Made by a program: the position numbers and the translations under genes | Notes under the pieces: generated by a model | The model's database searches: none | What the model saw: the letters and a program-made list of their open reading frames with translations, nothing else | What the model was told of the DNA's origin: nothing | In this document: positions 23,712 to 34,875 of the stretch, one piece after another | Position numbering within the stretch: position 1 is the first letter of the stretch | How the letters are laid out: every line of letters starts with the position of its first letter | Source of the DNA: Neoscytalidium dimidiatum | Taxonomy: Eukaryota; Ascomycota; Dothideomycetes; Botryosphaeriales; Botryosphaeriaceae | Reading direction: 5' to 3' | Length of the DNA: 64,000 nucleotides | NCBI GenBank assembly: GCA_037367355.1 | Contig: CM074697.1 | Location: forward strand, 4,092,001 to 4,156,000

Positions 23712-24170
23712 TCATCGCTTGAGTTCTCCTTCTTTGACCCATTTAGAGTCTTCCTTGCCTTCCTCTTTCACAGCGTAGGTCCAGACGCGTTCAGCCTTGT
23801 CGATTTGCGCCTCGGAAACAACGTAGGTTTGCGGCTCCGATTCAGCCGTAATTCGAACGCGGTCGCCGACGGAAAACTCTTGAGCAGGCTATGAAGGGAG
23901 CCAACGAGTCAGTGCCCGCGGCGGAGCATGTACTGTACAAATGCAGCAATTTCGATCTCGCGCTCTCCCGCTGAGGTTGTGAGGGCGGGATTGCTGGTTT
24001 GAGTGACGTACCAGTCGGGGATTAGAGTGCCTCGTGAGACGGGCGGCTGAGTCGCCGTTTGCCTATATTTCGCCTCACAGCATTAGAGACTATTCGTCAC
24101 AATAACATGATAGAGGGGGGCTGGTAGAGTCGGAAAATTATGAATAAGCTTTGGGGCTCACATCTGCCAT
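23712..24170 (-). CDS. small protein of 78 residues, same type as 17248-17539
   Basis: Three exons on the reverse strand, 24162-24170 (ATG GCA GAT only), 24012-24062 and 23712-23888, splice to 79 codons ending in TGA. Donors are GTGAGC and GTACGT; acceptors are ATATAG and TTCATAG. The product starts MADANGDSAARL and reads PAQEFSVGDRVRITAES, then QTYVVSEAQIDKAERVWTYAVKEEG and ends SKWVKEGELKR. The FSVGDRVRI opening and W-V-x-E-x-x-L ending match the other small gene's FDVGDEVQI and W-F-E-E-x-x-L, which supports both models. No signal peptide or membrane segment is present. A small beta-barrel fold is plausible from the strand pattern. It is convergent with NSE2 (109 bases between stops). The very short first exon is the least certain part. 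Confidence 0.65.
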
Positions 24171-26417
24171 CTTGAAGGTGTACGAATTTATTCTGTATAC
24201 TGTTTGCGATCAGTTATTGTTGTAGGTAAAGTCTGCAAAGAGGTGTAAAACAGGACAAGCTCGGTAGCAAACAAGCTCATGATCAAGCTCATCTTGTTGC
24301 CTGCAACTTATATTCACAATCTTGTCACGTCATATCTGCAAGAGTGGAGTATCGTGCGGCCCAACCCTGTTATACTTGCACCTGCCAATCGAGGCTTAGC
24401 CTACTCACGCAAGGCATCGTCATCTCGAGAATTCGCTCATCCGCGTGTTAGGAAGATGCACACCGGACCGCGCCTATCCATAGTGAGAACCGCTCATAGA
24501 GCTCATTCTCAATTACGTTCCATCAGTCTTAACGTTGCCACTCTTGTACAGTACATCTACAAGCGCAAACATCTGTTCATTTGATCTATGCCGTTCGGCA
24601 CTTCAGCATTCAATATGGACTAGTTCAGGCGAGCAAGCAAGGCAAAACTGCCTGCATGGCTCTATCAAAACTACATCTCACTATCTACTGAGCAATACAA
24701 CATCCCCGCTTGTGGAGGAGCATGGAAGTGCATCAAATTCGCTGGCCTATCCCGAGCTCTCAACGAGCCTCTCTAGTGGCTAGAGATGTCCTGACGTAGA
24801 CCTCTAGTGAAGGTATATCTGATGAAAAGGGGTGGGGGCGGAGTATTCTGAGGCGTACCACTAAAAAGAACCCAATCTTCGTAGCTTTTGCCCAGATCGC
24901 CTTCTCATGAGTACATCATGAGATCATCTAAATCAATTCCCAACACTGGACCCAAGAGTAATATGGTAAGAGCCTTGTAATCGCACGGACAGGAAAATAC
25001 GTGCTCGAGCTCAGCCACTATCGGGGTCTTGGGTACCAGCCACTAGCCTTGTCTAATTCTCTGGGGTTTATGTCTGTCGAGCCGCTGTATGCGGAGATTG
25101 ACAGCTGGCCTGGCCATGTCGGGGAACGGGCGTAATTCTGACGCGCGTCTCATGCGGCCAGTGCCCATGGTGGCTAAAGTAACCTCAACACAAAGACCGG
25201 ACTAGAGGATCCTTTCTGCAGCTTCTCGTGTTGCGAAGCTTGATCTCTGGGCTGTCGCAGCCTCCCCGTGTGCCATTGGCCTTCTACAACGCCTGTATAT
25301 GTACGTAAAGCGTGGCTGAAATATTAGTCTTCCAAATAGAAGATGATAGCACAGTAACCAGCTGTCTAGTCCTTACTGAGTATACATGTTCGTTTCCACC
25401 TGCGTATTCAGAGATGCTTGGAGGCCGCGGTTTCGGCCTCCCAACTAAGATTGATCAACCCTAAATTCGCTCTTGCTTGAAGGCTGCAAACGTCATAGCG
25501 AATTTTAAAAGGAGAGTGAACACGATCGCAAACACTTGATGTTAGTGTCGGTTGTTGTAGCGCACAAGGGATAAGTCAATGAAGGTTTCGGGCAAGAATC
25601 TTACAACTGTTCAACGTCGAAAGCGTTCGGTAAATAGACTAAAATGGAATATTGTACAAACGGGGCTTAGTGCGATGTGTCGGTTTGTGTAGATAGTCTT
25701 CTCCTCATGAAACCATCAGAGGGACAATCCGTTGAGTTCAAACAACAACTAATATCGGCCAAAGTCGCATTCGGATTTGTATGACGTTAGGTCGAACAAA
25801 TCGTATACGATGCGAAAGAGAGAACACTCAGTGCTAGGCCCTCTTGGCAAAGGCAGTAGCAGATGGTGCTGTGGTAGCGTGCAAGTATGGTTTCACTATA
25901 AGGTGTTCGGTTTCCAAATCAGGCTGGCTGCCGCGGAAGCTCCCTTTTCCGCACAACCTGGCCACAGTCATTCGTCTTGGCGGTCTTAGGGAACTCCGCA
26001 CCAATAAGTCACATCTGACGTAGAATATGTGTTCAGAGACGATGGGTTTTGCCGGTGTGGGCATGGTTGTAAATGCAATGGATATGGGACTCTAGGTCGA
26101 GAATATTAATTAGAATGATGATACCATAGCACCATTTGAGCTAGCATATGTAAATTTTTATTACTTTCTCTTCTGACCGTGTCATTATCTTAGTCGTTAG
26201 AGCGATCTGAAAGGCCCAAGTGTTCAGCCTGCTTGGGGTTACGTCTAGAAATGCAGTGGAACAAAGTTTGGAAACAGTCGTGAGAGAACTAATTTGGTGC
26301 TTTCGCCCAGCATATGCGACTCTCGAGCTAAGCTCCCCAGCAATGACGGATCCAAAAATGGAAAAGAATGCCCTTGGCAGGAATGAAGTACGCGACGACC
26401 AGAGCTTGGAGAGGACT

Positions 26418-26424
26418 ATATAAG
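26418..26424 (+). promoter_or_regulatory. TATA box of the pectate lyase gene
   Basis: TATATAA lies 150 bases upstream of the ATG at 26568. The distance implies a leader of roughly 110 bases. Confidence 0.6.
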
Positions 26425-26532
26425 AATCGACTGGAGACGCCAGAAGGAAATCATCATCAGCAGCACTCGCTTCACTCTCACTCACGTTCCTTACTACACT
26501 CATTCATTCATTGATCTTTTTGATCTACCTCC

Positions 26533-26567
26533 ACTTCCAAAACTTCCAAAACTTCCAAACTTCCAAA
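26533..26567 (+). repeat. ACTTCCAAA tandem leader repeat abutting the start codon
   Basis: Four copies of ACTTCCAAA (the third lacks one A) run directly into the ATG of the pectate lyase gene, so the last ten bases before the start are CTTCCAAA-type sequence. It gives an A at -3 and a C/A-only unstructured leader, favourable for efficient initiation. Confidence 0.85.
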
Positions 26568-27290
26568 ATGCATTTCACTGTCGCCACTCTTGCTGCCATC
26601 ATGGCCGGCGCCGCCTCTGCTCAGACCCTCAACATTCCCGCGCAGGGCGCCGTTGAGAAACTTTCTGGAACAAGAATCATCACGGGAACCAACAACGACA
26701 TGGGAGGCAAGGAGTTCGACCTTGGCATTACCTGCAACCCTAATGAGGGTGGTATTCCTGTCTTCCGTCTCCGTCCTGGTGCGGTCATCGAGAACGCTAT
26801 CATCGGAGTGAGGGCCAGCGAGGGCATTCACTGCGATGGCGCCTGTACCATCAAAAATGTCTGGTTCCGTGATGTCTGCGAGGATGCCATCACGCTCAGG
26901 GGCACCGGCCCGTACACGATCACCGGCGGTGGTGCGCAGAATGGGCAGGACAAGGTCGTCCAGCACAATGGCGAAGGCCTCGTCACCATCAGCGACTTCA
27001 CCGTCGTGAACAGCGGCAAGCTCTACCGCAGCTGCGGCGACTGCGGCAGCAACAACGGCCAGAAGCGCGACGTCACGCTCAACAACATCCGCGCTCGCGG
27101 TATCACCTCCGACCTCGTGGGCATCAACTCCAACTATGGCGACGTTGCCACCATCAACAGCGGATGCGGATCCAACATCAGCAAGATGTGCCGGGAGTTC
27201 ATTGGTGTCAGCAGCGGCAAAAGTAACGCGGTCGAAACCACTGCCAACTGCCGTGGCCAGTTCGGTACGAGGTTCTTCTCTGCTTGTTAA
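26568..27290 (+). CDS. secreted pectate lyase, family PL3
   Basis: Single-exon gene of 240 residues, typical PL3 size. These calcium-dependent enzymes cleave de-esterified pectin by beta-elimination in plant cell walls. A signal peptide occupies residues 1-18 (MHFTVATLAAIMAGAASA). Family-specific segments follow in the parallel beta-helix: EGIHCDGACTIKNVWFRDVCEDAITLRG, GGGAQNGQDKVVQHNGEG, and DFTVVNSGKLYRSCGDCG, where the Asp/Glu-rich DVCEDA and Lys/Arg residues form the catalytic area in PL3. Several cysteine pairs agree with the disulphide-rich PL3 fold. An AATAAA sits at 27474-27479, about 185 bases past the stop. The strong TATA box and leader suggest high inducible expression. The assignment is firm. 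Confidence 0.95.
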   Translation: MHFTVATLAAIMAGAASAQTLNIPAQGAVEKLSGTRIITGTNNDMGGKEFDLGITCNPNEGGIPVFRLRPGAVIENAIIGVRASEGIHCDGACTIKNVWFRDVCEDAITLRGTGPYTITGGGAQNGQDKVVQHNGEGLVTISDFTVVNSGKLYRSCGDCGSNNGQKRDVTLNNIRARGITSDLVGINSNYGDVATINSGCGSNISKMCREFIGVSSGKSNAVETTANCRGQFGTRFFSAC

Positions 27291-28605
27291 GCTTGCGAAG
27301 CATGTGGCTGCAAAATTGCTGCGGGACTTGATCACTCCCATGGTACTTTGTCCACTTCATTTGGCTGGATTTTGTCATCTTTAAGCGGAGGGTGGTCGAA
27401 AAATCTGTAGCTATAGTTTTCTTTCTGGGTTTCCTTATTCCTGAGCTTTGTTTCGTTTTCGCTATAGACAGTCAATAAATGCCTTGCCCTGGATAAGCTG
27501 TACAGTTCAACTACGCTGCTGAAGTGAAGATACTAGCAGTTCTTTGCAAGTGCAAGTCATAATGATGGGTCTCCAGGCCACTCAACAGGGTGAGGACGTG
27601 CTCGCGCTGACTTTGAGCCGCTGCTGAGTCCAAGTAGCCTGATTCCCTCCTCTGTGAGGAAGATATACAGACAGATGCGAAGTGGAGTTCGCAAAGAGCG
27701 CTTATAGGACTTTAATGGTACTGTCTATGGTTCCTGTTGAGAGTTGAAGATACTGGATGTGGAGTGGAAAAGTATTGAAAAGTGACTTAGTGTACCCGTT
27801 GAGGCTGAGCAAGCATGGCTCTAAATGTGGGCTTGTTTGAACACAAGGGATGGTCGGCTGGAGGCCCTGCGATCTCTCTACTATCCGGATTGGAACATGA
27901 TGGAATACTAAGCTGTTTCTGGATCAAGTCGAGAGATTACTATCCTGGCAGTCAGTTGATTCCAAAACACTATCGAGTGTTGTGGGGTTTGACGCATTGC
28001 ACCCTTCGCGACCCCAGCATCGATATGCGAACGACTGTCATCTGCAAAGTTTTTAAGAACCTCTGAACAAATGCAGAAATTCATTTGGAAAAGCTCTGAG
28101 TGTTCCTGAGTAGCCGCACCCACCTGGCGCTTGATATACTTTTTGAATGCATTCTTTGCCCCGGCAAGGAATTTGCGGGACGATCTCGGAAGTCATGAGG
28201 TCGTCAATGTCATCAGCTGTTACGTATTCTGCATTCAATTAAACTCAGCGGGGAATGGAGGCTCTGCATTCTCCACAAGCAGCGGCCCGCACTGACCTGC
28301 AGTCCATCATCATTCCCAATTCGGCATTGTTGCAGCATAGTTAGTCTGCTTTCAGCACATCATCCCATTTCGCACACAGCAAGGAGCACTCTCTACCCAG
28401 GAGAGCCCACGACCTGGACATCCAGCATGGAGCGGTCTTCCCGTAGAAAAGACGGCCCCCCAAAAGGTATAAATTCAGCCTTGCATCAGCCTCTCCAGCA
28501 GCATCATCAGCAACATCTTCTTCCAACACAAGCTTCCAGCTCTTCAGTCGCCTCTTCTCATTCACCGGAACATTCGTTTCCAACCAAAACCACCGATCCT
28601 TCAAT
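27291..28605. other. intergenic, no gene seen
   Basis: About 1.3 kb. It contains the pectate lyase 3' end (AATAAA at 27474-27479) and, on the right, a TATAAA at 28467-28472 for the wall-protein gene. Nothing else is recognisable. Confidence 0.5.
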
Positions 28606-29319
28606 ATGAAGTTCTTCGTCGCCGCCACCCTCGCTGCTCAGCTGGCCTTTGTTGCCGCCAGTCCCCAGATCAATATCGCGGCTGCTACCGACTGCAACGC
28701 CCAAGACTCGTCTTGCCGCACCGGTCTCAACAACCGTGCTGGCTGTGCTGGTTCACTCTCAGCCTGCCAGGCTTGCCAGTCCACATACAACGCTTGCGCC
28801 GCCGCGCCGAATGCCAATCAGGCCTCTTGCACGGCTGACGTCGTCGGCTGTGTGGCCAACGCCTACTCCTGGCTGAGCAGCAGTAGCTCCTCCACCGGCA
28901 GCGCGACCTCGTCCTCCTCCAGCACCCGCACAAGGACCAACACTTTTACCGGCTCCCGCACCGGCTCCCGCACCGGCACCCGCACTGGTACATCTTCGCG
29001 CACGACCACCCGCACCGGCTCGTCCTCCCGCACGACCACCCGCTCCGGTACTTCCTCCCGTACGACAACGGGCATTACCACACCTTCCGGCGTTGCCACG
29101 CCGACCCGTTCCAGAACCAGTTCTCGCGTCTCTACTCCCGGTGCTTCGGCTGGCGGCAACGGTGGCAGCGGTGGCAACGGTGGCAGCGGCGGCAGCGGCG
29201 GCAGCGGTGCCTCCCCAGTTCAGACCCCCGTTCAGTACACCGGCGCTGCCTTCATCAATGCTGCTGACCTGGGTATGCTCGGTGCCGCTGCATTCGCTGT
29301 CGCTGGCTTCATGGCGTGA
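28606..29319 (+). CDS. GPI-anchored Ser/Thr-rich cell-wall protein
   Basis: Single exon, 237 residues. A signal peptide covers residues 1-18 (MKFFVAATLAAQLAFVAA). Residues 20-85 hold eight cysteines in a compact pattern (CNAQDSSC, CAGSLSACQACQ, CAAAPN, CTADVVGC), probably a disulphide-bonded surface domain. Residues 90-180 are a mucin-like Ser/Thr/Arg/Gly tract with repeating TGTR/SSRTTTR units, which would be heavily O-mannosylated. A GGNGGSGG linker follows, and the protein ends in a hydrophobic tail (LGMLGAAAFAVAGFMA) typical of a GPI signal. A TATAAA at 28467-28472 lies about 140 bases upstream. Fungal proteins of this layout sit in the outer wall. The cysteine domain is not one I can name. 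Confidence 0.85.
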   Translation: MKFFVAATLAAQLAFVAASPQINIAAATDCNAQDSSCRTGLNNRAGCAGSLSACQACQSTYNACAAAPNANQASCTADVVGCVANAYSWLSSSSSSTGSATSSSSSTRTRTNTFTGSRTGSRTGTRTGTSSRTTTRTGSSSRTTTRSGTSSRTTTGITTPSGVATPTRSRTSSRVSTPGASAGGNGGSGGNGGSGGSGGSGASPVQTPVQYTGAAFINAADLGMLGAAAFAVAGFMA

Positions 29320-29603
29320 TCGGAGCTACTTGAGAGTTGAAAGTCTTATGCTCGCTTGACGCGGAGGTGTTCGCAGCAGCGAATAGACACATTCAGGGGT
29401 CGACCAAATTGTGACTGGGTGAGTGAGTAATTGGGAGTAGGCGGAGTTTTGTACCCTAGATTGGACCAAAAGACATTTTCGGTAGTCATTCAATTGCATT
29501 CTATCCTCCAAAAAAGCCAGACAATATGTTCAAGTAGTGAAGATAACCCTGCTCCCTCGTCGTCTGAAAGTCATCTCGCGTACGTGTGTGTCCGCCCCAA
29601 CAC

Positions 29604-30531
29604 TTAGCTGGGGCACTGGAAAACCGCGGGACCAGGAGTCACGTAGTCGGCGGGCTTCTGCTTGTTCGTGTCCCACAGGATGCCCTGACCATCCGTCTTG
29701 TAGCCGCCGGGCAGCGCGATCAGGCTGTCGCCCTCGGGGGCGGCGGTGCCCTCGCCGAGCACCTTGACCTGGGCGCACGAGGGGTAGAACTGGCAGCGGC
29801 CCTGCGTCTTGCAGTCGGACAGCGCGATGATCTCGTGGCGCACGAGGTACTCACCGGGAGCCAGGCAGGCGGGCACCGTCGCGGTCCACGAGTTGCCGTC
29901 GTCGACCAGCTTCTGCGACCCCCACACCTCGTCCTTGTAGCCCCACTCGTCGATCTTGAACCACACGGCCCCCTCGCTGCCTGTGAAGCTGCCGCAGTCC
30001 GGGTCGCACTTGGCCATGTACGTCAGCACCGGCCCGGAATGCGGCCACTCGTTCCACAGGAAGGTGATGTTCGTGCCGGCCGTGACTTCGCCGACGCGTG
30101 ACGTGCCGTCCTCGTCCGTGATAGGGACGGCGCCGACGTTGCACTGGGGAAGGCGTTAGTCACCTTGATTCGTCGAGGTAGACTTGGTTCTCGGAAAGGA
30201 TAAATCTTACGGTGATGTTGCTGGTGCCGATGTCCAGAACGGGACCGTTGCCACCGACCTTGCGGACGATGCTGGGCGCGTCGGCGGTGAAATCAGGCGT
30301 CTTCACGGGGAGATAGCCCGTGTAGGTGGCAGAGTTCATGACATGATACTGGACGTGGCTGTGATTGGACACGATGCGTTAGAAAGCTTGGTATACTCGC
30401 AGAGGACCTTCGCAAATGCGTCTGAATGCGTGGTATGCGGTATGTACGCACCCGTGAGCGAGCACCGTTGCGCTCAAGCTAGCCAAAACAGGCAAGATAC
30501 CTGTAGCAAAGGATCCAGACCGCATTTTCAT
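29604..30531 (-). CDS. AA9 lytic polysaccharide monooxygenase
   Basis: Encodes 255 residues from three exons (introns 30359-30451 and 30144-30210). AA9 enzymes cleave cellulose or related glucans oxidatively with a mononuclear copper. The signal peptide ends VLA, leaving His26 as the first residue of the mature protein (HGHVQY), which forms the copper-binding histidine brace with His111 (WPHSGP). The axial Tyr196 lies in CQFYPSC, and the second-sphere His179 (VRHEIIAL) and Gln194 are also present. The first intron splits the codon after Ala-His-Gly, and splicing restores HGHV. Cysteines match the family disulphides (NITCNVG, CAQV). There is no cellulose-binding module. The start could also be the Met two codons inside (30525). 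With the pectate lyase this adds to a plant cell-wall degradation set. Confidence 0.93.
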
Positions 30532-31686
30532 CTGATCGTTTGATCTTTTTTGTTTTTCAAGGATGCCGGCGTTGGTTAAGCAAACAAGATTCTTTGCCAA
30601 TTCTCGGAACACCCAGTCCTTCCTCAGACAAATGTCCATTTAATAGAATTAGCTTCTCTAGCGCCAAGCACTCCCTACCGACAGGCGGTTGATCAAACGT
30701 GCCAAGACTGGGCCCGCGGCCCGTGTGTCCGCACAAGAAACGTCTCTCCGCCAGCTGCGTGAAACGCTGGCTGCCGTTGCTATTGGTGGAATCGCTTACT
30801 TGTGGATTCCATTCCGCTCCGCTCGTTTCATTTATTTCGGACAGGGGAGCCTCACGGGAGCGGCCATGTTGTCTGCCGTTTGTCCTGCAACGGACACCTG
30901 CGGCGACGACGGCGCGAAAGTTATTTGTGGGTGTGCAGGCGAGATATATGGTCGTCCGTTTCCTGCAATATGTCTTTGTTTTGCTGAGCCTAAGCGAGCG
31001 CTTTTGGCCTTCCTGAAGAATGCGTCGATTCCCCGTTTTTGTGGTGATCAACAAAGTAGGACGCTGGATCGGGAATGATGAGAGTTGCTGCTGTCAAGGT
31101 CGCTGCAAACGGCGGTGAGTGTGCAGACGCCGTTCGTGGAATATCTGGCGTGTTGGGAGCCTGCAGGAAGAACATTTGATGTTTAGTGGTATGGTGAGCC
31201 CCTCGTAACGGCGTGGTAAGTGCAGGCAAACTGGCGGTTCTTGAGTCTTCTAGACCCTAATTCAGACTATGACCGGAAATGCGGAGAAGGCCTGCATTTC
31301 CCCGGAATGCCTTCTTCCCGTCAATTGGAGGTTAAAAGAATCTTCGGATATAGCTTTCCCTGACAAGCGACAGTCTATGCCAGTTCGATGGCTTACGTAA
31401 ATATGGACCTGCCTTTGCCTTCAATATCGTGACATTGCTTTCAGCAAACCCCGTCGCCAGCATACCTAGAACGCTTTCAAATTATCAGCTGAACAGGTCT
31501 TCTGAATTGCTCATTTTCAACTCACGATATGTCAATACACACCACGGAACAATCACTTCCACTTCTACTGCCTGGAACTTAGTCATGCACTCTACCTTTG
31601 CTTATGGTATCATTATGTAAGCTTGCTGGAGAGCAGATAGAAGAACACTCTCAGCTCAAGTCATCCTGAGTTGATGAAAGCCCGAC
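30532..31686. other. intergenic, no gene seen
   Basis: About 1.15 kb upstream of the AA9 gene and downstream of the AtuA gene. Open frames around 30690-31080 and 31670-31880 lack motifs. Confidence 0.5.
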
Positions 31687-33953
31687 TTAAATCCGCGCTT
31701 TTTCCCCTGCACTTTCCTCCAATATCTCTACCGGCACCTCCACAACCTTATCTCGCAAGTAATCCGCGAACCCCTTACCGAGTGAGTCCAACCTCGTCGA
31801 GCTGCTCACACCCCTTCCAAGAATGCCGTAAATCACGAAATGCACTGCGAGGATATTGGGGAACTCGACACGTTCGATAACGTAGCTCTCATCCGCGTCC
31901 TTTCCAAGCAGCTGCCACATGCGGTCTCGAGAGAGGAACGTGCGCAGCCAGTCCCATTGCCGCGCCGTGTGCACGAAAACTCCGACGTTCAAGTTGGAGC
32001 CTTTGTCGCCGGAACGCGCCAGGGCAATGTCACCGAGGCGGACAGCCCTGGTGGGGCCGGTGAATGCGGCGGGAGATGCGGTGTCGTAGCTGTCGCGTTG
32101 ACCCAGGGGTTCGTAGGCGGGTGGATGGCCGGCGGAGTGTGAGGAGGTGATCTCGCCTGTGCTGGAGATGAAGTGGGCGGTCTCTTCCAGTGCTGACTGC
32201 TCCCAGGTTGCAGGATAGTAGGCATCGTAGGGCTTGGGTATAGCGGTGCGCATGTCCAGCGAGGAGTGGAATCCTGCGGCCGTCAGTGCTCATTCCTTAA
32301 GAGACATCGAGGTGGATCTAGTACCGTGAAAGTGTCTGAGGGAGATGTTCCCTACTGCTTTGCTGATCGCAAGCAGAGCTTCTTGGGTCTTCGCTTGGGC
32401 GATAACGCGGATATACATGGTGCTGCTGTTTTGCTCCAACGGGTTCTCCGCTGGGACACCAATGCTGGACGAGTCAGCCTCCTCCTTCGTCGATTCCAGG
32501 CTTGGTGAACACCTACCGCTGGAAGTCAATGAAGTCGAGCTTTCGCAAAGCCTCCTCCCCCATGTGCAAGCGTACTTGCTTTTCGAAGAGCTCGCATTTC
32601 TTCTGCCAGCCATACCCAGTCGCATTGAGGAGCAGCGAGCATTCATAGCCACCCTTGTAAAAGATCGCCAACTTCGTGGTCGGAGGCGGAGGCAAGCCCC
32701 TGATCCCACTCACGCGCACCCTACAGATTAAGTCACCTCATTAGCACAACTTCCCAATAATCAAAACCGCAAGCACAGACTCACCGATCCTTGCCAACAC
32801 TCTCGACCGCAACCCCATCCAACACAGCCTTCGAATCGCTATGCAAGTACACATTGCCCTGCAACTCATACAGCAACTGACTCCTCACCGTATCCTCATC
32901 CACCACGCCACCCGTCCCCTCGTGCTTCGTCACCACGCACGCGCCATCCCTCTCCACCTCTGCAATCGGAAAGCCGGGATCCAAGAAGGTGTCGAGACCG
33001 CCGTACTTCTCGCGCGTGAAGCCGGCAAAGTTCCCGCCCGTCACGTACGCCGAGCACTCGATCAGGTGGCCGGCGACCAGCGCGCCGGCCAGGGCGTCGT
33101 AGTCGGCGTCCGCCCAGCCCCACCAGTACCAGGCGGCGCCGATGACGGGCGAGGCGTCCGACACGCGCCCGCAGACGACGATGTCGGCGCCCTCCCGCAG
33201 CGCCGTCGCGACGCCGCGCGCGCCCAGGTACGCGTTGGCGGAGACGATCTCGCGCGGCTGGCCGCCGCCGCCGCCGAGGAACGCGAACGCCTGCTGCAGG
33301 CTCGGCGACAGCCGCTCGTTGCCCGCGTCCAGGTGTGGCAGCAGCGCGGATGTGCGCGCTGCGGTCGGCATGTGCTTCCCGACCAGCGGCAGCAGGTCGT
33401 CGCCCGAGACGTAGGCCACGCGCAGGTCGTAGCCGCGCTCGGCGACGAGCGCGGCGACGGCCTGCGCCAGGCCTTTCGGGTTCAGCGCGCCGCCGTTGAG
33501 GGCGACCTTGATGCGCTTTTGCGCGAGGGTGGGGAGGGTCAGGCGCAGGCCTTCGAGCGCGGTCGGCTCGTAGCCTGGATGCTGGCCCGCGGCGTGGGCT
33601 TCGGCGTTCTTGGCGATGTTGACCTCTGTGCGGTTTGTTCAGCTTTGGTGTGAGCTCTGAAAAGTCCGGCGGGGGTTGATGTTGAAGGCGGGATTACCGG
33701 CGAGATAGTCGCCCGTGATGAAGTCGACGTCGCCGAGGGTGGCTTGCTTGTACATTTCGATTGCTGGGTCTCCTGCGGCGTGGAACAGCAAGTGTGAGTA
33801 AACACCAATCGAAAAGAAATATATAAAAAAGAAAAAGGCGAGAACGAATATGGAATAAGAATCTTTGATCGATGAGAACTCACCACAGTAACCCGAGCAA
33901 TTGGCAATGCGGACTGGCCGTTTGCCGAATTGTCCTTCTCGCCAGGAAGTCAT
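31687..33953 (-). CDS. AtuA / DUF1446 family protein with C-terminal AtuA-like domain
   Basis: Encodes about 638 residues from six exons (introns 33773-33883, 33626-33697, 32721-32784, 32465-32516, 32274-32324). It opens with VRIANCSGYCGDPAIEMYKQ and GDVDFITGDYLAEVNIAKNA, the family N-terminus, then AEVNIAK, VALNGGALNP, a Gly-rich GGGGGQP, ADIVVCGRVSDASPVIGAA, and ECSAYVTGGNFAGF, all characteristic of AtuA/DUF1446. Residues 520-620 form the smaller AtuA-like domain (RLGDIALARSGDKGSNLNVGVFV). Bacterial AtuA is encoded in the acyclic terpene (citronellol/geraniol) utilisation operon, but its reaction is not established. No signal peptide is seen, so it is likely cytosolic or organellar. It is divergent from a CoA-transferase-like gene across 922 bases, which suggests coregulation. 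Confidence 0.9.
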
Positions 33954-34875
33954 GCTTGGTAAATTTCCTCGATAACGCGATTGAAGGACAAATTGATGCT
34001 CCGAACTTTCAGGAGCAGTCTTGTTTACGAAGTTTGAGCAGTGGGGTGAAGTGTACCCGTATTGTCCGATTTACGGAAACACTTCGTATGTGATGCGATG
34101 TCCTAACTTTCCGGCAGGTTGGCAGTATATGTAGTCGCCGGGGCAAAGAGCCACGCAGGCCATAAAATAGGTGGTCGCTCCCCAGTGTGTGTGCATCATA
34201 CTGAACCTTCAACACCTCCACGTATGCACCACCGCACGGTCCGGCCGGTAGCCGCGGGTGCGGCTATAGGCCGGTGAGGGGGCAACTGAGGGGTTAAAGG
34301 CATCCCGATCAGTGTATGTTCACAGACTATCATCGTATCCTCCCCTGATTGGCCACCATCGCGCAAGGGCCCTCCCCTCACTGTATGGCCAAAACTCCGC
34401 CCGGGAAGATTCCGGAGAGCCTGACTCGCCCGTCCCGTCCCGACCGGAGTTCTGTGCCAGAAATCGCGCCAAAACTCCACCCGAGGCATGGGTCGACGGC
34501 CGTTTTGCCTGTGTCCCAAAACTCCGGCCAAAAGAGCCCCTCAGCGATTCTTACCCAAGCGGGCGAGCCGCGTGGGTCAGCAGGCTATGACATCGACCGC
34601 TTCGGACGCCTGCGCCGCGTGGGACTCCTCCCCTCTCCTAGACCATGCCTCGGCCGATTGAGTTTGGCCCAATGCTAAACGCGGCGGCCCGTCATCGCTG
34701 GCGTCGGCCCGCTCGAAAACTGTGGGGGTCTGAAGGATATAAGACGACCTGCTCGCCATCTTTGAACCGTGGACGCTAGCTGCGGTAGACCCAGGAGCTG
34801 CGACATCTCTGCGGAGGAAAGAGAGTAAAAAAAAAAAAAAAAGAAATTCAAGTGCCAAAACACCAGCCGGCAGCC
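33954..34875. promoter_or_regulatory. shared divergent promoter of the AtuA and CoA-transferase-like genes
   Basis: The 922 bases between the two start codons contain four copies of a CAAAACTCC-type motif (34388-34529), an inverted CCAAT (ATTGG near 34347), several CGG/CCG triplets, and A16 at 34827-34842 just before the forward start. No other gene is evident. Confidence 0.6.
34388..34529. promoter_or_regulatory. four-copy CAAAACTCC(G/A) motif array
   Basis: Copies: 34388-34403 (GCCAAAACTCCGCCCG), 34468-34483 (GCCAAAACTCCACCCG, 15 of 16 identical, 80 bases away), 34515-34529 (CCCAAAACTCCGGCC), and an inverted core GAACTCCGG read from the reverse strand at 34444-34452. The TCCGG/CCG elements resemble half-sites of Zn2Cys6 regulators, and such a regulator is encoded 2 kb away. 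Binding is inference. Confidence 0.55.

Larger units (their letters stand above)
24171..26567. other. 2.4-kb AT-richer gene-poor stretch
   Basis: No coding frame with family motifs on either strand. The right end carries the pectate lyase promoter (TATA at 26418-26424 and a 9-base repeat leader). The rest shows no obvious transposon ends or long direct repeats by eye. Confidence 0.5.

Noticed and set aside
29093..29359. Alternative frame through the GPI-protein gene
   Set aside because: The frame starting at 28606 has signal peptide, cysteine domain and GPI tail; the other is low complexity.
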